This document shows, in pieces, positions 6,918 through 15,428 of a DNA stretch of 39,679 nt. This DNA comes from an uncultured Methanomicrobiales archaeon. GTDB lineage: Archaea; Halobacteriota; Methanomicrobia; Methanomicrobiales; Methanospirillaceae. Position numbers and translations under genes: made by a program. The DNA lies in NCBI GenBank assembly GCA_903828975.1, contig CAIKOD010000040.1, forward strand, positions 1-39,679. Reading direction: 5' to 3'. Within the stretch, counting starts at the first letter, position 1. Each line of letters opens with the position of its first letter. The notes below the pieces were generated by a model that was given only the letters and a program-made list of their open reading frames with translations, ran no database searches and was not told the origin of the DNA.

Positions 6918-7796
6918 ATGGACAAGACACATATTCCAACCCTGGTAATCGCTGTAATGATCTGCCTCCTCGTGACGGCAGGGTGTACAAGTGCCCCCAA
7001 TACCCCCGGTACTCCCGTAACGGTAACCAACCCACCCGTAACTCAGGCAGTGAGGGTGCCTCAGCCTGTCTCGTTCAACGCAACCCCTGTCCAGTATGCA
7101 AAAGTCAACGGAGTAACGCTGGGATACCGGGAATTCGGAGCAGGTGAACCACTCCTGATGGCCCAGGGGTTCGGGGACACCATTAATGACTGGAATGAGA
7201 CGTTCATTGGCATCCTCGCCTCGAAATACCATGTATATACCTATGATCACCGGGGAATGGGGTACAGCAGCGAATATAACGGGTCACCCACTATTGCACT
7301 CTATGCAGATGATGCCGCAAAACTGATTCCTGCACTTGGCTATGACAGCATGAATGTATACGGGGTCTCGATGGGTTCCACGGTCTCCCAGCAACTGGTT
7401 ATCGATCATCCTGAACGCGTACGAAAACTGGTACTGGATTCTGTGACCTACGACATCCGGATCCCGGAGACCAGACTGCTATACGAAGTCATTGTCGTGG
7501 AAGGCAACAGTCCTAACCAGACCGAGGGCGTTCACCAGGAGTCCCAGGCAAACCTCAATTGGAGCGGGTCCTGGGACCATCTTTCAGGAATCAATAAGAC
7601 GGTCATGCTCGTCGTGGGCACCGCGGACGTACTGACGCCACAGAATGTTACGGTCCGGATTGCCGGGCAGGTCAACGGATCGTGGCTCGTTCGGTTCAAG
7701 GGACTCCCGCATTTCGGGTCCAAGTATGCACCCGTCCAATACGGGGAGAACGCAATCGATTTCCTCGGCATGAATGAGTCCCCGCTGGGGACCTGA
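6918..7796 (+). CDS. Exported lipoprotein alpha/beta-hydrolase
   Basis: From the ATG at 6918 the 292-residue protein starts with a short basic segment and a hydrophobic helix ending in the lipobox VTAGC (C23). The mature protein is therefore probably lipid-anchored outside the membrane, after a Pro/Thr-rich linker (about 24-55). The catalytic domain shows the oxyanion region MAQGFGDT, YDHRGMGYS, the nucleophile elbow GVSMG with S151, the acid in GTADVLTP (D237) and the histidine in LPHFG (H265), a complete triad. The cap region is short. I prefer 6918 over the ATG at 6894 because an AGAGG sits about eight bases before it. Substrate is unknown; an esterase or peptidase-like role is typical. 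It is probably monocistronic. Confidence 0.87.
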   Translation: MDKTHIPTLVIAVMICLLVTAGCTSAPNTPGTPVTVTNPPVTQAVRVPQPVSFNATPVQYAKVNGVTLGYREFGAGEPLLMAQGFGDTINDWNETFIGILASKYHVYTYDHRGMGYSSEYNGSPTIALYADDAAKLIPALGYDSMNVYGVSMGSTVSQQLVIDHPERVRKLVLDSVTYDIRIPETRLLYEVIVVEGNSPNQTEGVHQESQANLNWSGSWDHLSGINKTVMLVVGTADVLTPQNVTVRIAGQVNGSWLVRFKGLPHFGSKYAPVQYGENAIDFLGMNESPLGT

Positions 7797-7899
7797 AATC
7801 TTTATTTTTCGCGGGACCATTGTCCTCCAAATTTGGGCCTTTTTCCCTATCATGAATGCACAGTCTGATTAGGCGGATCCGTATACCAACGGCCCTGGA

Positions 7900-7922
7900 T
7901 AATGTAAATTTTTTTAAAAATA
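7900..7922 (+). promoter_or_regulatory. TATA-like element for the dapL-lysA block
   Basis: The AT run AAATTTTTTTAAAAATAA spans about 7905-7922 in otherwise GC-rich DNA. It is followed by a leader of a few tens of bases before the dapL start. Confidence 0.5.
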
Positions 7923-7997
7923 ATTCACGGCAAAGGTGCCCGGTTCAAAATCACGCTGCCGAAAGGGATGTATCGCATTAAATCAAAATATGTCCAA

Positions 7998-9146
7998 ATG
8001 TACGCAAAACGTATGGGCCATCTTCCCCCTTACCTTTTTGCCCGGATCGATGAGATGAAGGCCGAGAAAATAAGGAGCGGCGTCGATGTCATCGACCTCG
8101 GGGTAGGTGACCCTGATCTCCCGACACCCCGCCATATCGTGGAATCACTCTGCGAGGCGGCACAATACGTGGAAAACCACCATTACCCGATTTATGCTGG
8201 AATGCCGCAGTACCGGAGTGCTGTCGCAGACTGGTATAAATCAAGGTTCGGGGTATCCCTTGACCCGGGCAAAGAAGTACTCGCCCTGATGGGATCAAAA
8301 GACGGGATTACCCATATTGGCGAGGCCTTTGTTGATCCCGGTGATTACGTGCTTGCCCCGAGCCCCGGTTACCCGGGGTACTACACGGGAACGCTGTTCT
8401 CAGAAGGAAGGGTACATGAGATGCCGCTTACACGGGAAAATAATTTTATTCCCGTCCTTTCGGACATCCCGAAGGATGTCCTTAAAACGGCAAAACTCAT
8501 GTTCATCAACTACCCGAACAACCCGACGGCGGCGGTCGCTTCAACTGATTTCTATCGCGAGGTGGTGGATTTTGCCAGCGAGAACAATATCATTGTTGTT
8601 TCTGATAACCCCTATTCGGAAATTGCTTATGACGGGTACCGTGCACCATCCTTCCTCGAAGTAAAAGGGGCGATGGAGGTCGGTGTCGAGATGCACTCCC
8701 TCTCGAAGACCTATAACATGACCGGCTGGCGGATCGGGATGGCGGTAGGCAACCCTGATATCCTGTCAGGTCTTGGCCGTGTTAAGACCAACGTGGATTC
8801 CGGTGTGTTCAACGCCGTGCAGCATGCCGCTATCACGGCCCTTTCCGGTCCGCAGGACTGCGTCAGGGAGGCCTGTGCTGTCTACCAGGAGCGGCGTGAC
8901 ATCCTTGTAAAAGGACTTAACGAGTTGGGCTACAACGTCCCCGTCCCCAAAGCGACATTCTATGTATGGATGCAGGTCGAGGACTGCATGAAATTTTCCG
9001 CGACGATGCTCGATAAGGCGGGTATTGTCGTTACACCGGGTCTCGGCTTCGGGCGATGGGGCGAGGGCTACGTGCGGTTTGCACTCACCCGGCCGAAGGA
9101 ACGCATCATCGAAGCACTTGGAAGGATGAGGGGGCTTCGGGCGTGA
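7998..9146 (+). CDS. dapL: LL-diaminopimelate aminotransferase
   Basis: A fold-type I PLP aminotransferase of about 382 residues, converting tetrahydrodipicolinate to LL-diaminopimelate in one step. It shows GVGDPDLPTP near the N-terminus, YPNNPT for PLP contacts, DNPYSEIAYDG, and the Schiff-base lysine in SLSKTYNMTGWRIG (K237 from the chosen start). The N-terminal LPPYLFARIDEMKAEK matches DapL rather than aspartate or alanine transaminases. I chose the ATG at 7998 because family members start about there. The ATG at 7968 would add ten residues, and neither has a strong ribosome site. The stop overlaps the lysA GTG, so the two lysine-pathway enzymes are translationally coupled. Confidence 0.9.
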   Translation: MYAKRMGHLPPYLFARIDEMKAEKIRSGVDVIDLGVGDPDLPTPRHIVESLCEAAQYVENHHYPIYAGMPQYRSAVADWYKSRFGVSLDPGKEVLALMGSKDGITHIGEAFVDPGDYVLAPSPGYPGYYTGTLFSEGRVHEMPLTRENNFIPVLSDIPKDVLKTAKLMFINYPNNPTAAVASTDFYREVVDFASENNIIVVSDNPYSEIAYDGYRAPSFLEVKGAMEVGVEMHSLSKTYNMTGWRIGMAVGNPDILSGLGRVKTNVDSGVFNAVQHAAITALSGPQDCVREACAVYQERRDILVKGLNELGYNVPVPKATFYVWMQVEDCMKFSATMLDKAGIVVTPGLGFGRWGEGYVRFALTRPKERIIEALGRMRGLRA

Positions 9147-10435
9147 ACCTGCCCCCACACCTCTCCGTGCAGGGCGGGCACCTCGTTATCGGCCGGCATG
9201 ACCTGGTGGCCCTTGCACAGGAGCACGGGACCCCGCTCTATGTCACTGATGAACAGCGGATCTGCGACAATTACACGCGGTACCAGAAAGCCTTGGCTAC
9301 CCTGTACCCGAAATCGAAAGTGCTCTATGCCGCAAAGGCCAACGGAAACGTCTCGGTTCTCCGTGCACTGGGGAAACTCGGTGCCGGCGCCGATGTATTC
9401 TCACCCGGCGAACTGGAACTTGCACTATCCGCAGGGATGAACCCGGCAGACCTCCTCTTTAACGGGAGTTCAAAGAGCCCGGGCGACCTCGCCCTCGCCG
9501 TCGCGCATGGTATCACAGTTTCTGTCGACTCGCTTGACGAACTTCACCAGCTCGATGCTGCTGCCAAAGCGGGCGGGAAAAAAGCACGGATCTCGTTCCG
9601 TGTCAACCCTGCACTCCACATACCAACCCACCCGAAAATCGCAACAGGGGTTACATCAAGCAAGTTCGGTATTGCCCACGACAAGATCCTGTCCGCGTAC
9701 AGGGAGGCGCTCGCGTGCAGTAACGTGGTCCCTGTCGGGGTCCACTGCCATATAGGTTCCCAGATCCTTGATATCGAACCCTTTGTGAAAGCAGCAGAAG
9801 TGATGGTCAGGGTCGCAAAAGAGCTGACAGGGATCGGGGTAGTTCTTGAATTTATTGACCTTGGCGGGGGCCTCGGCATCCCCTACCACCACGACACCGA
9901 TCCCGCACCAACCCCTGAGGAGTACGCCCGGGCAGTTGTACCGGTGTTTGTCGAGGGGATCACCGCTGCAGGCATCAGCCCGGCACTCTGGGTGGAGCCC
10001 GGGAGGTATCTCGTCGCCGATTCTTCGGTACTCCTCACCCGCGTGAATTCTGTCAAATTTGCCCACAAAAACTTTGTCAATGTAGATGCCGGGTTCAACC
10101 TCCTCATCCGGCCGACCATGTACGACTCCTACCACGAGGTCATCGTCGCCAACAAGGCAGCATCTCCGGCAACAGAGACCTATTCGATAGCGGGTCCGAT
10201 CTGTGAGACAGGGGATATTTTAGCCGCTGACCGGTTACTCCCGGCAGTCGAGGCAGGGGACATCATCGCAGTCCTTGATGCAGGGGCCTACGGGTTTGCA
10301 ATGGCATCCCAGTACAACTGCCGGCCGAGATGTGCGGAAGTCCTCATAAAAGGAAAAGATAAGGCGCTCATGCGGAACAGGGAGACCACTGAGGACATTA
10401 CCTCAACAATGGTCACACCACCGTGGCAGCAGTAA
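9143..10435 (+). CDS. lysA: Diaminopimelate decarboxylase
   Basis: A PLP-dependent fold-type III decarboxylase of 430 residues making lysine from meso-diaminopimelate. The PLP lysine is K65 in YAAKANGN. HCHIGSQI, GGGLGIPY and EPGRYLVADS line the active site. CETGDILA supplies the cysteine contributed across the dimer. The start is the GTG at 9143, whose last bases form the dapL TGA stop (GTGA overlap). The frame extends upstream inside dapL, but that part has no family similarity. DapL followed by LysA gives the last steps of the pathway except epimerisation; no dapF is in view. It is followed by rpa 16 bases later, which suggests read-through into the repair genes. Confidence 0.95.
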   Translation: MNLPPHLSVQGGHLVIGRHDLVALAQEHGTPLYVTDEQRICDNYTRYQKALATLYPKSKVLYAAKANGNVSVLRALGKLGAGADVFSPGELELALSAGMNPADLLFNGSSKSPGDLALAVAHGITVSVDSLDELHQLDAAAKAGGKKARISFRVNPALHIPTHPKIATGVTSSKFGIAHDKILSAYREALACSNVVPVGVHCHIGSQILDIEPFVKAAEVMVRVAKELTGIGVVLEFIDLGGGLGIPYHHDTDPAPTPEEYARAVVPVFVEGITAAGISPALWVEPGRYLVADSSVLLTRVNSVKFAHKNFVNVDAGFNLLIRPTMYDSYHEVIVANKAASPATETYSIAGPICETGDILAADRLLPAVEAGDIIAVLDAGAYGFAMASQYNCRPRCAEVLIKGKDKALMRNRETTEDITSTMVTPPWQQ

Positions 10436-10451
10436 GTGAGGGATCACCCCG

Positions 10452-11783
10452 GTGCAGTTCCACTACGCGCTTGTTGATGACCTGCTCAGCAGGGAGGAGT
10501 TCGAACGACGTGTAGAGGAGAAAATAAGGGATTGCGGAGACCTTGTCGATGAGCTGACCGGTGCAATGCTTGTCGTTGCCGATCTCGGTCGCCAGCATGT
10601 TAAGATACATGGCCTGGTGGCAAAATCAAGTCTTTTTTCATTTTTCGCAAAAGTAATCGAGAAGAGCGAACCAATGGAGTTCGACCGCACCGACGGGGAT
10701 AAAGGCTTCGTTGCCTCGATCCTTGTCGGGGACGAGACCGGTGAGACCCGGCTGGTCCTCTGGGACGAGAAAGCCATGGCAGCCCAGGAAATCGAGAAAG
10801 GCGACGTGCTTGAGGTCATTGGAAAGCCAGGTAAGCGACCGGGTGACATCATGGCACTGGCCATCAGGAAGGCCACCTGCGAGATCGAATGCAGGAACAA
10901 CATATCACCACTCAACACGGCCCCGGCAGAACGCTTAACGATCGAAGCCAGGTTGCTTTCACTGGAGGAGCCCAGGCTTTTCACACGCCGTGACGGCAGA
11001 GGGGGAGAGATGAGGGGGGCAGTCATTGGAGACGGGAGCGGGACCGCGCGGCTTATCTGCTGGATGCCGGAAATCCTCGACGATCTGGTACCAGGTACAA
11101 CACTGCGTATTACCGGTGCGATCGATCGCTCACGCCCTCCCGTGAGGGAATATAGTGTAGATGAAAAAAGCACGGTAGAGCAGATAGAAATGGAGATTGA
11201 GGTGCTGATGAACTCCATTGCCGGAGTGGCCGATGAGGGGGTTTATTCTGTCAGGGGGACAATTTCACGGGTCCTGCCTGCAAGGTCTTTCATCGCGAAG
11301 GATGGCTCCCGGTCCCATGTCAGGAATATCATGGTCAGGGATGCTACTGGTGAGATCAGGGTAGTATTCTGGGGGGATACAGCAGTGCTGCATTACTTCC
11401 AGGGGGACTCCATCACCATTTATAATGCCACAGCACGGGTCGGAAGAACCGGTGAGCGCGAATTAAGCATCGGACGGGGCAGCACCATCTCGGTTGAAAC
11501 CCAGGTATTCGGGCAGCCAATAGAGTTTCAGGGGACGATCCTGTCTGACAGGAGAGGGACATTGATCGATGACGGGACTACCTCTTACCTTATCAACGGT
11601 GAACACCCCCACGGTCGTGAAGTCCGTGTCACCGGTACACTTACAGGTCATACTATTACCCCGGAAACAGTAGAAGCAGCAGAGCTTTCCCGGGAAAAGG
11701 TACTCCTGCGGTGCCGTCGCCTGAAAGAGCAGATTGACCCGGCACGGCCTGGCCTGAAGGACCATTCCGGCCACGCCCCCTGA
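10452..11783 (+). CDS. Replication protein A, multi-OB single-strand DNA-binding protein
   Basis: A 443-residue protein with at least three and probably four OB folds, at roughly residues 51-140, 163-240, 264-345 and a shorter one at 357-410. Each has the strand pattern with GDETGETRLVLW, GDGSGTARLICW or RDATGEIRVVFW, typical of archaeal RPA/COG1599 proteins. It coats single-stranded DNA in replication and recombination. I see no clear zinc finger, unlike some euryarchaeal RPAs. The N-terminal 45 residues are helical and acidic. The start is a GTG 16 bases after lysA, with GAGG upstream. Lying just before radA, it fits a recombination role. Other RPA paralogues may exist elsewhere in the genome. 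Confidence 0.88.
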   Translation: MQFHYALVDDLLSREEFERRVEEKIRDCGDLVDELTGAMLVVADLGRQHVKIHGLVAKSSLFSFFAKVIEKSEPMEFDRTDGDKGFVASILVGDETGETRLVLWDEKAMAAQEIEKGDVLEVIGKPGKRPGDIMALAIRKATCEIECRNNISPLNTAPAERLTIEARLLSLEEPRLFTRRDGRGGEMRGAVIGDGSGTARLICWMPEILDDLVPGTTLRITGAIDRSRPPVREYSVDEKSTVEQIEMEIEVLMNSIAGVADEGVYSVRGTISRVLPARSFIAKDGSRSHVRNIMVRDATGEIRVVFWGDTAVLHYFQGDSITIYNATARVGRTGERELSIGRGSTISVETQVFGQPIEFQGTILSDRRGTLIDDGTTSYLINGEHPHGREVRVTGTLTGHTITPETVEAAELSREKVLLRCRRLKEQIDPARPGLKDHSGHAP

Positions 11784-11873
11784 TATGCTGCCACCGTACC
11801 CGTGGGAAACAATACACGGCAGTGAGAATTTCTGTGTGACCGGTTTTCTTCACTTTCACCCTGCGCACATGCC

Positions 11874-11887
11874 GGATGCATATATGC
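11874..11887 (+). promoter_or_regulatory. TATA-like element and leader of radA
   Basis: GGATGCATATATGCG lies about 45-50 bases upstream of radA, and the AGAGGT at 11913-11918 is its ribosome site. The box suggests that radA can be transcribed separately from rpa across the 144-base gap. Confidence 0.5.
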
Positions 11888-11927
11888 GAGAGTATATGAT
11901 GTTCTTTTAGTAAGAGGTAGATAAGAA

Positions 11928-12905
11928 ATGACCACCACAGGTCCACTTGAACTTGATGACTTACCCGGCGTTGGCCCAACCACCGCCGAAAAACTCCGGG
12001 AAGCCGGATTTGTCACCGTAGAAAGCATTGCAACAGCTTCCCCGCTCGATCTTGCGGAGACCGCAGAAATCGGAGAGTCCGTTGCAAAGAAGATGATCAA
12101 GGCCGCCCGCGAACTGGTAAATATTGGCGGTTTTAAAACAGGAAAGGATGTTTTTGAGCAGCGGAAGGAGATCAGGAAACTGCGGACCCGCGTCCCCGAT
12201 CTCGACACCCTCCTTGGCGGGGGACTCGAAACACAGGCAATCACCGAGATGTATGGTGAATTCGGGTCGGGTAAAAGCCAGATCGTTCACCAGCTCGCGG
12301 TCAATGTCCAGCTCCCTGAGTCGGAAGGGGGACTGAATGGAAGCGCGATCTATATCGATACCGAAAACACGTTCAGGCCGGAGCGTATCGAGCAGATGGT
12401 CAACGGTCTTGAAATTGATAATGCCGATCCGCAGGAGTTCTTAAAAAATATCCATGTCGCGCGTGCCCATACCTCAGATCACCAGATGCTTCTCATTGAT
12501 ACGGCACGCGAACGTGCTGCCGAGATGAAGGAGTCCGATATGCCAGTCAGGTTGTTTATCATCGATTCCCTGACCGCCCATTTCCGTGCAGAATATGCTG
12601 GCAGGGGGACCCTCGCAACGCGGCAGCAGAAGTTGAACCGTCATATGCATGAACTGTTCAAGCTCGTGGACGAGAACAATGCCGTGGCACTGGTGACAAA
12701 CCAGGTGATGTCGAACCCGGCTGTATTCTTCGGCGACCCGACAAAGCCAATCGGTGGTAACATCGTTGGCCATACCGCCACGTTCAGGTTATATCTCCGG
12801 AAGAGCAAGGGGGGTAAAAGAATTGCCCGTCTCGTGGACAGCCCGAATCTGCCCGAGGGTGAAGCACCGTTCATGGTTGAAGAGGCAGGTCTCAAGCCGT
12901 GCTGA
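11928..12905 (+). CDS. radA: DNA repair and recombination protein RadA
   Basis: The archaeal RecA/Rad51 recombinase, 325 residues, the usual length. An N-terminal helix-hairpin-helix domain (about 8-60, [17 protein letters not shown]) binds double-stranded DNA. The ATPase core carries Walker [10 protein letters not shown] (110-118) and Walker B LFIIDS (209-214). The L2-region motif is [14 protein letters not shown] (257-270), followed by [11 protein letters not shown]. RadA forms filaments on single-stranded DNA and carries out strand exchange, working against or with RPA, encoded upstream. The ATG follows AGAGGT at good spacing. Its 3' end overlaps the next gene by seven bases. Confidence 0.97.
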   Translation: MTTTGPLELDDLPGVGPTTAEKLREAGFVTVESIATASPLDLAETAEIGESVAKKMIKAARELVNIGGFKTGKDVFEQRKEIRKLRTRVPDLDTLLGGGLETQAITEMYGEFGSGKSQIVHQLAVNVQLPESEGGLNGSAIYIDTENTFRPERIEQMVNGLEIDNADPQEFLKNIHVARAHTSDHQMLLIDTARERAAEMKESDMPVRLFIIDSLTAHFRAEYAGRGTLATRQQKLNRHMHELFKLVDENNAVALVTNQVMSNPAVFFGDPTKPIGGNIVGHTATFRLYLRKSKGGKRIARLVDSPNLPEGEAPFMVEEAGLKPC

Positions 12906-13597
12906 GGGCAATCCTGACAGACGTGGACGGCACTATAACCGATCAGGGCCGTTCCTTGCACACCGGGGCTATAGAGGTGATCAGGGAGCTTGTTTCACGT
13001 GGCGTAGAGGTCGTGCTTGCCAGTGGTAATACAGCGTGCTTCATGGACGCGCTATGCCGTATGATAGGCACATCAGGGACCTTTATTGGAGAAAACGGGG
13101 GTGTATACCGTGTCGGATTCCCTGGTGAGCTCCATATCCACGGTGACCAGCAGGTCTGTCTCGCAGCATTTCAGGTAATACAGAAGCATTATCGGGATAC
13201 AGGGGCACACCTCCAGTTACTCAGCCCCCAGTACCGGTATGCTGATGTCGCCTTCTCACGGACGGTCCCTCCGGAAGAGGTGGAAAAACTGCTCGCGGAC
13301 TATGACGTGCGGGTAATTGATACCGGATTTGCTATCCATCTCCAGGCAAAAGGTGTTAATAAGGCGACGGCATTTATGGACCTTTCAAATGACCTCGGGA
13401 TACCTGCCGGGGAATTTCTCGCTATAGGGGACGCAATAAACGATGTTGAGTTGCTCAAAGCCGCGGGGATAGGGGTCACCGTTGCAAACGGACATCCGGA
13501 GGCAAAGGCCGTTGCAGGATATATTGCAAAAAAAGGGTATGGAGATGGTTTTATTGAGGCAATGCAGCACTATTCATCTCATTTTCTTGAGAGATAG
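12899..13597 (+). CDS. Archaeal phosphoglycolate phosphatase (HAD superfamily)
   Basis: A 232-residue Cof-type HAD hydrolase. Motif I is [10 protein letters not shown], with the nucleophile D8 and acid D10. Motif II is LASGNT, and motif IV is [14 protein letters not shown]. The length and the small C2-type cap match archaeal phosphoglycolate phosphatases, which remove 2-phosphoglycolate. That compound can arise when 3'-phosphoglycolate ends are trimmed during DNA repair. The start GTG (12899) overlaps the radA stop by seven bases, so it is translationally coupled to radA. I infer a possible repair link, but other HAD substrates such as sugar phosphates are possible. The 3' end overlaps the convergent PRC-barrel gene by 19 bases. 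Confidence 0.85.
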   Translation: MLRAILTDVDGTITDQGRSLHTGAIEVIRELVSRGVEVVLASGNTACFMDALCRMIGTSGTFIGENGGVYRVGFPGELHIHGDQQVCLAAFQVIQKHYRDTGAHLQLLSPQYRYADVAFSRTVPPEEVEKLLADYDVRVIDTGFAIHLQAKGVNKATAFMDLSNDLGIPAGEFLAIGDAINDVELLKAAGIGVTVANGHPEAKAVAGYIAKKGYGDGFIEAMQHYSSHFLER

Positions 13598-13830
13598 CGA
13601 TCAACGACAATATAGTCCTTGATGTCTTTCACTGCTTCAAAATTAATATAGAGTTTATCGCCCTCAAGACGGTACCCTGATGTATCAAAGGACGAATCCG
13701 GGTGGATAATAAGATCGATTACCTGGCCTGTCTCGTCATCGACAATAATATTTTTGAGGGTCCCGATCACCTTTCCATCATTGGTCATAATTTTCTTCTT
13801 TGAAAGCTGGCGGGCCAGTATATGCGTCAT
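13579..13830 (-). CDS. PRC-barrel domain protein
   Basis: This 83-residue single-domain protein has the PRC-barrel strand pattern. Landmarks are the strand GKVIGTLKNIIVDDETGQVIDLII near residues 19-42, the turn around HPDSSFD and a last strand YIVVDRYLS. Free-standing PRC-barrel proteins are common in euryarchaea. They are related to the RimM C-terminal domain and the photosynthetic reaction-centre H subunit. They are thought to mediate protein or RNA contacts, and archaeal PRC proteins have been tied to cell division (CdpB type). I cannot tell which subgroup this is. The ATG is at 13828-13830, and the stop lies inside the 3' end of the convergent phosphatase gene. Confidence 0.85.
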   Translation of the reverse strand: MTHILARQLSKKKIMTNDGKVIGTLKNIIVDDETGQVIDLIIHPDSSFDTSGYRLEGDKLYINFEAVKDIKDYIVVDRYLSRK

Positions 13831-13917
13831 AGAAAAAAATGATGATATATTAATATTTAAAGATGTTTAAAAACCTCGAGAGATTGTTGAGAAAATCGGT
13901 AAAACGGTAAATTTTGT

Positions 13918-14127
13918 CTAGCTGAGGATCTCAGCGGCCATCCTGATATCATGCGATGTAATCGTCTTCCGACCGGCATGGGATGCAAGTTTCAACGCTT
14001 CCTTCGCAATTTTCCGGCCATATTGTTCCATCAGGTCTGCAAGTGCTTCTCCTGCTTCATTGCCGACACGCTCAGCGCCGGTTTTCCGGATAATCCGTAT
14101 TACCGGGGCAATCGGAATTTCTGTCAT
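13918..14127 (-). CDS. Archaeal histone
   Basis: A 69-residue histone-fold protein running from MTEIPIAPVIRIIRKTG to IRMAAEILS. The fold is complete. Helix 1 is IAPVIRIIRKTG, the long helix 2 is EAGEALADLMEQYGRKIAKEALKLASHAG, and strand-helix 3 is KTITSHDIRMAAEIL, including the conserved KTI and HDI. It compacts DNA as dimers and higher multimers. I start at 14127 because AGGATACC precedes that ATG and family proteins begin there. A TATA-like box at 14226-14232 would initiate transcription close to or inside an upstream in-frame ATG at 14208, ruling against the longer form. It is monocistronic. Confidence 0.95.
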   Translation of the reverse strand: MTEIPIAPVIRIIRKTGAERVGNEAGEALADLMEQYGRKIAKEALKLASHAGRKTITSHDIRMAAEILS

Positions 14128-14503
14128 GGTATCCTGGTACTCCTTTTTCTCTTCCCTGCCAATGGTTGCAGCCGGTTGGAAATCGCCAGAGGAATCCCGT
14201 ACTGGCAATGCCTAATCATTTCTTCTTATAAGAATTCACTCAATAAACCTGGGAGTGAATGACCCGGCATTGATGGGAGGGTGTAAAATTGGTTTAGGGT
14301 AGAGCCATAAATAGATTAGCCAATAGTTTGGGCGCCTGTATGGTGATCACCAGCACATTACCCGTGATCGCTCACAGTTCCAACATCCCGGGCGGAACAA
14401 TAAATCATCATATAATCCGCCCTGACGAAAAGTTCAGGATGCATTCCAGGCCCGGTGAAAAATGCCTTGTAGCTGTAACCAGTTCAACGAAACCGTTCTT
14501 GCC
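14128..14503. other. Histone leader, promoter and gene-free gap
   Basis: The minus-strand TATA-like TTATAAG at 14226-14232 would place the histone transcript start near 14203, giving a 5' leader of about 75 bases. The remainder up to the HTH-CBS gene stop shows no gene or clear repeat. Confidence 0.5.
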
Positions 14504-15382
14504 TTAAAGAGAAGGAAATACCCGGATGATATCAGACTGAGTGAGAATACCGATTGGTTCGTCCCCATCAACGACAACCAGTCGACCAATTTTGCGTTCC
14601 TTGAACCTCCCGATTACCTCAAAGAGCTGTACATCAGCTGACGCTTTCACCACGTCAGTTGTCATTACCATATTGACCTTTGTAGTCAGGGGCATCTCAT
14701 CATCAATTGCTTTTATCACATCTGAAAGAGTTATGATCCCTTCAAGACCCCTTTTTCCAATTACCGGGGCACCATGGATATGGCGGGTATTGAAGAGATG
14801 AAGTGCATCACGCAGCGTGGAGTCCGGTGGAAGTGAGAGTATCGGTGCGCTCATATAATGCCGGATCGATTGTTTCGGGAGTGATATCATCTCCTGGGTG
14901 GTAATCAGCAGGGATTGTTCCACCTCGTCTTTCCCATACACCTCACCACGGATCAGGAGCTTGTTAACCGGGGTAGGACCGATGGTAATCTGGTCGCCTA
15001 TCTCGAAAATTTTTGCACTCCCAATCAGTTTTATTACCGCATGACAGATATCCGGGTGACACAGGGTAGTGAAATCAATCTCTGATACCTTTGCCCCCGT
15101 TACCGTCTCACCATTCCGGGAGATGCGGACATCATAGTCCTCGTCCGAAATGTCGAGGTCAAGTTCCCGAAAGGCAAGTGCTGTCGGATTATACCCTCCC
15201 TTCGGACCGGGGACCCCGTCAACCAGGCCTATCGCTTTAAGGGACTGCATCTGGTTCCGGATAGTGCCAGGGTTTCGTTTAATAACATCGGCGATATCTT
15301 CACCTTTAATCGGGTGGGAATGCTTTTGGTAGAGCGAAATAAGTGTAATCAGGATGTCTTTCTGAATAAGGGAAAGATCCAT
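14504..15382 (-). CDS. Transcriptional regulator with N-terminal HTH and C-terminal CBS pair
   Basis: A 292-residue COG2524-type protein. Residues 1-65 form a winged helix (KGEDIADVIKRNPGTIRNQM as the DNA-reading part, then the PGPKGGY wing). A middle domain (about 70-170) has a TRAM/OB-like strand pattern, GDQITIGPTPVNKLLIRGEV. The C-terminus carries two CBS motifs, SAPILSLPPDSTLRDALHLF...HGAPVIG and MTTDVVKASADVQLFEVIG...IGRLVVVDGDEPIGILTQSDI. CBS pairs bind adenosine nucleotides, so this is probably an energy- or SAM-sensing regulator. It diverges from the NOG1-like GTPase with only 46 bases between the starts. A 12-base palindrome lies immediately upstream of its start codon, suggesting autoregulation. 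Confidence 0.88.
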   Translation of the reverse strand: MDLSLIQKDILITLISLYQKHSHPIKGEDIADVIKRNPGTIRNQMQSLKAIGLVDGVPGPKGGYNPTALAFRELDLDISDEDYDVRISRNGETVTGAKVSEIDFTTLCHPDICHAVIKLIGSAKIFEIGDQITIGPTPVNKLLIRGEVYGKDEVEQSLLITTQEMISLPKQSIRHYMSAPILSLPPDSTLRDALHLFNTRHIHGAPVIGKRGLEGIITLSDVIKAIDDEMPLTTKVNMVMTTDVVKASADVQLFEVIGRFKERKIGRLVVVDGDEPIGILTQSDIIRVFPSL

Positions 15383-15383
15383 A

Positions 15384-15395
15384 ATGATTAATCAT
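15384..15395. promoter_or_regulatory. Candidate operator of the HTH-CBS regulator
   Basis: ATGATTAATCAT is a perfect 12-base palindrome one base upstream of the regulator's start codon (15380-15382). It sits in the short divergent gap shared with the GTPase gene. Binding by the regulator is an inference. Confidence 0.45.
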
Positions 15396-15428
15396 GGGAG
15401 TACCATAAATAGGTTAGGTTGAACTTCT

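Noticed and set aside
9056-9142. Longer N-terminus for lysA starting inside dapL
   Set aside because: The added 29 residues have no similarity to the family, while the GTG at 9143 overlaps the dapL stop and matches the usual start.
10463-11218. 251-codon minus-strand frame inside rpa
   Set aside because: Serine-rich translation typical of an antisense shadow in a GC-rich gene. The OB folds on the plus strand are clear.
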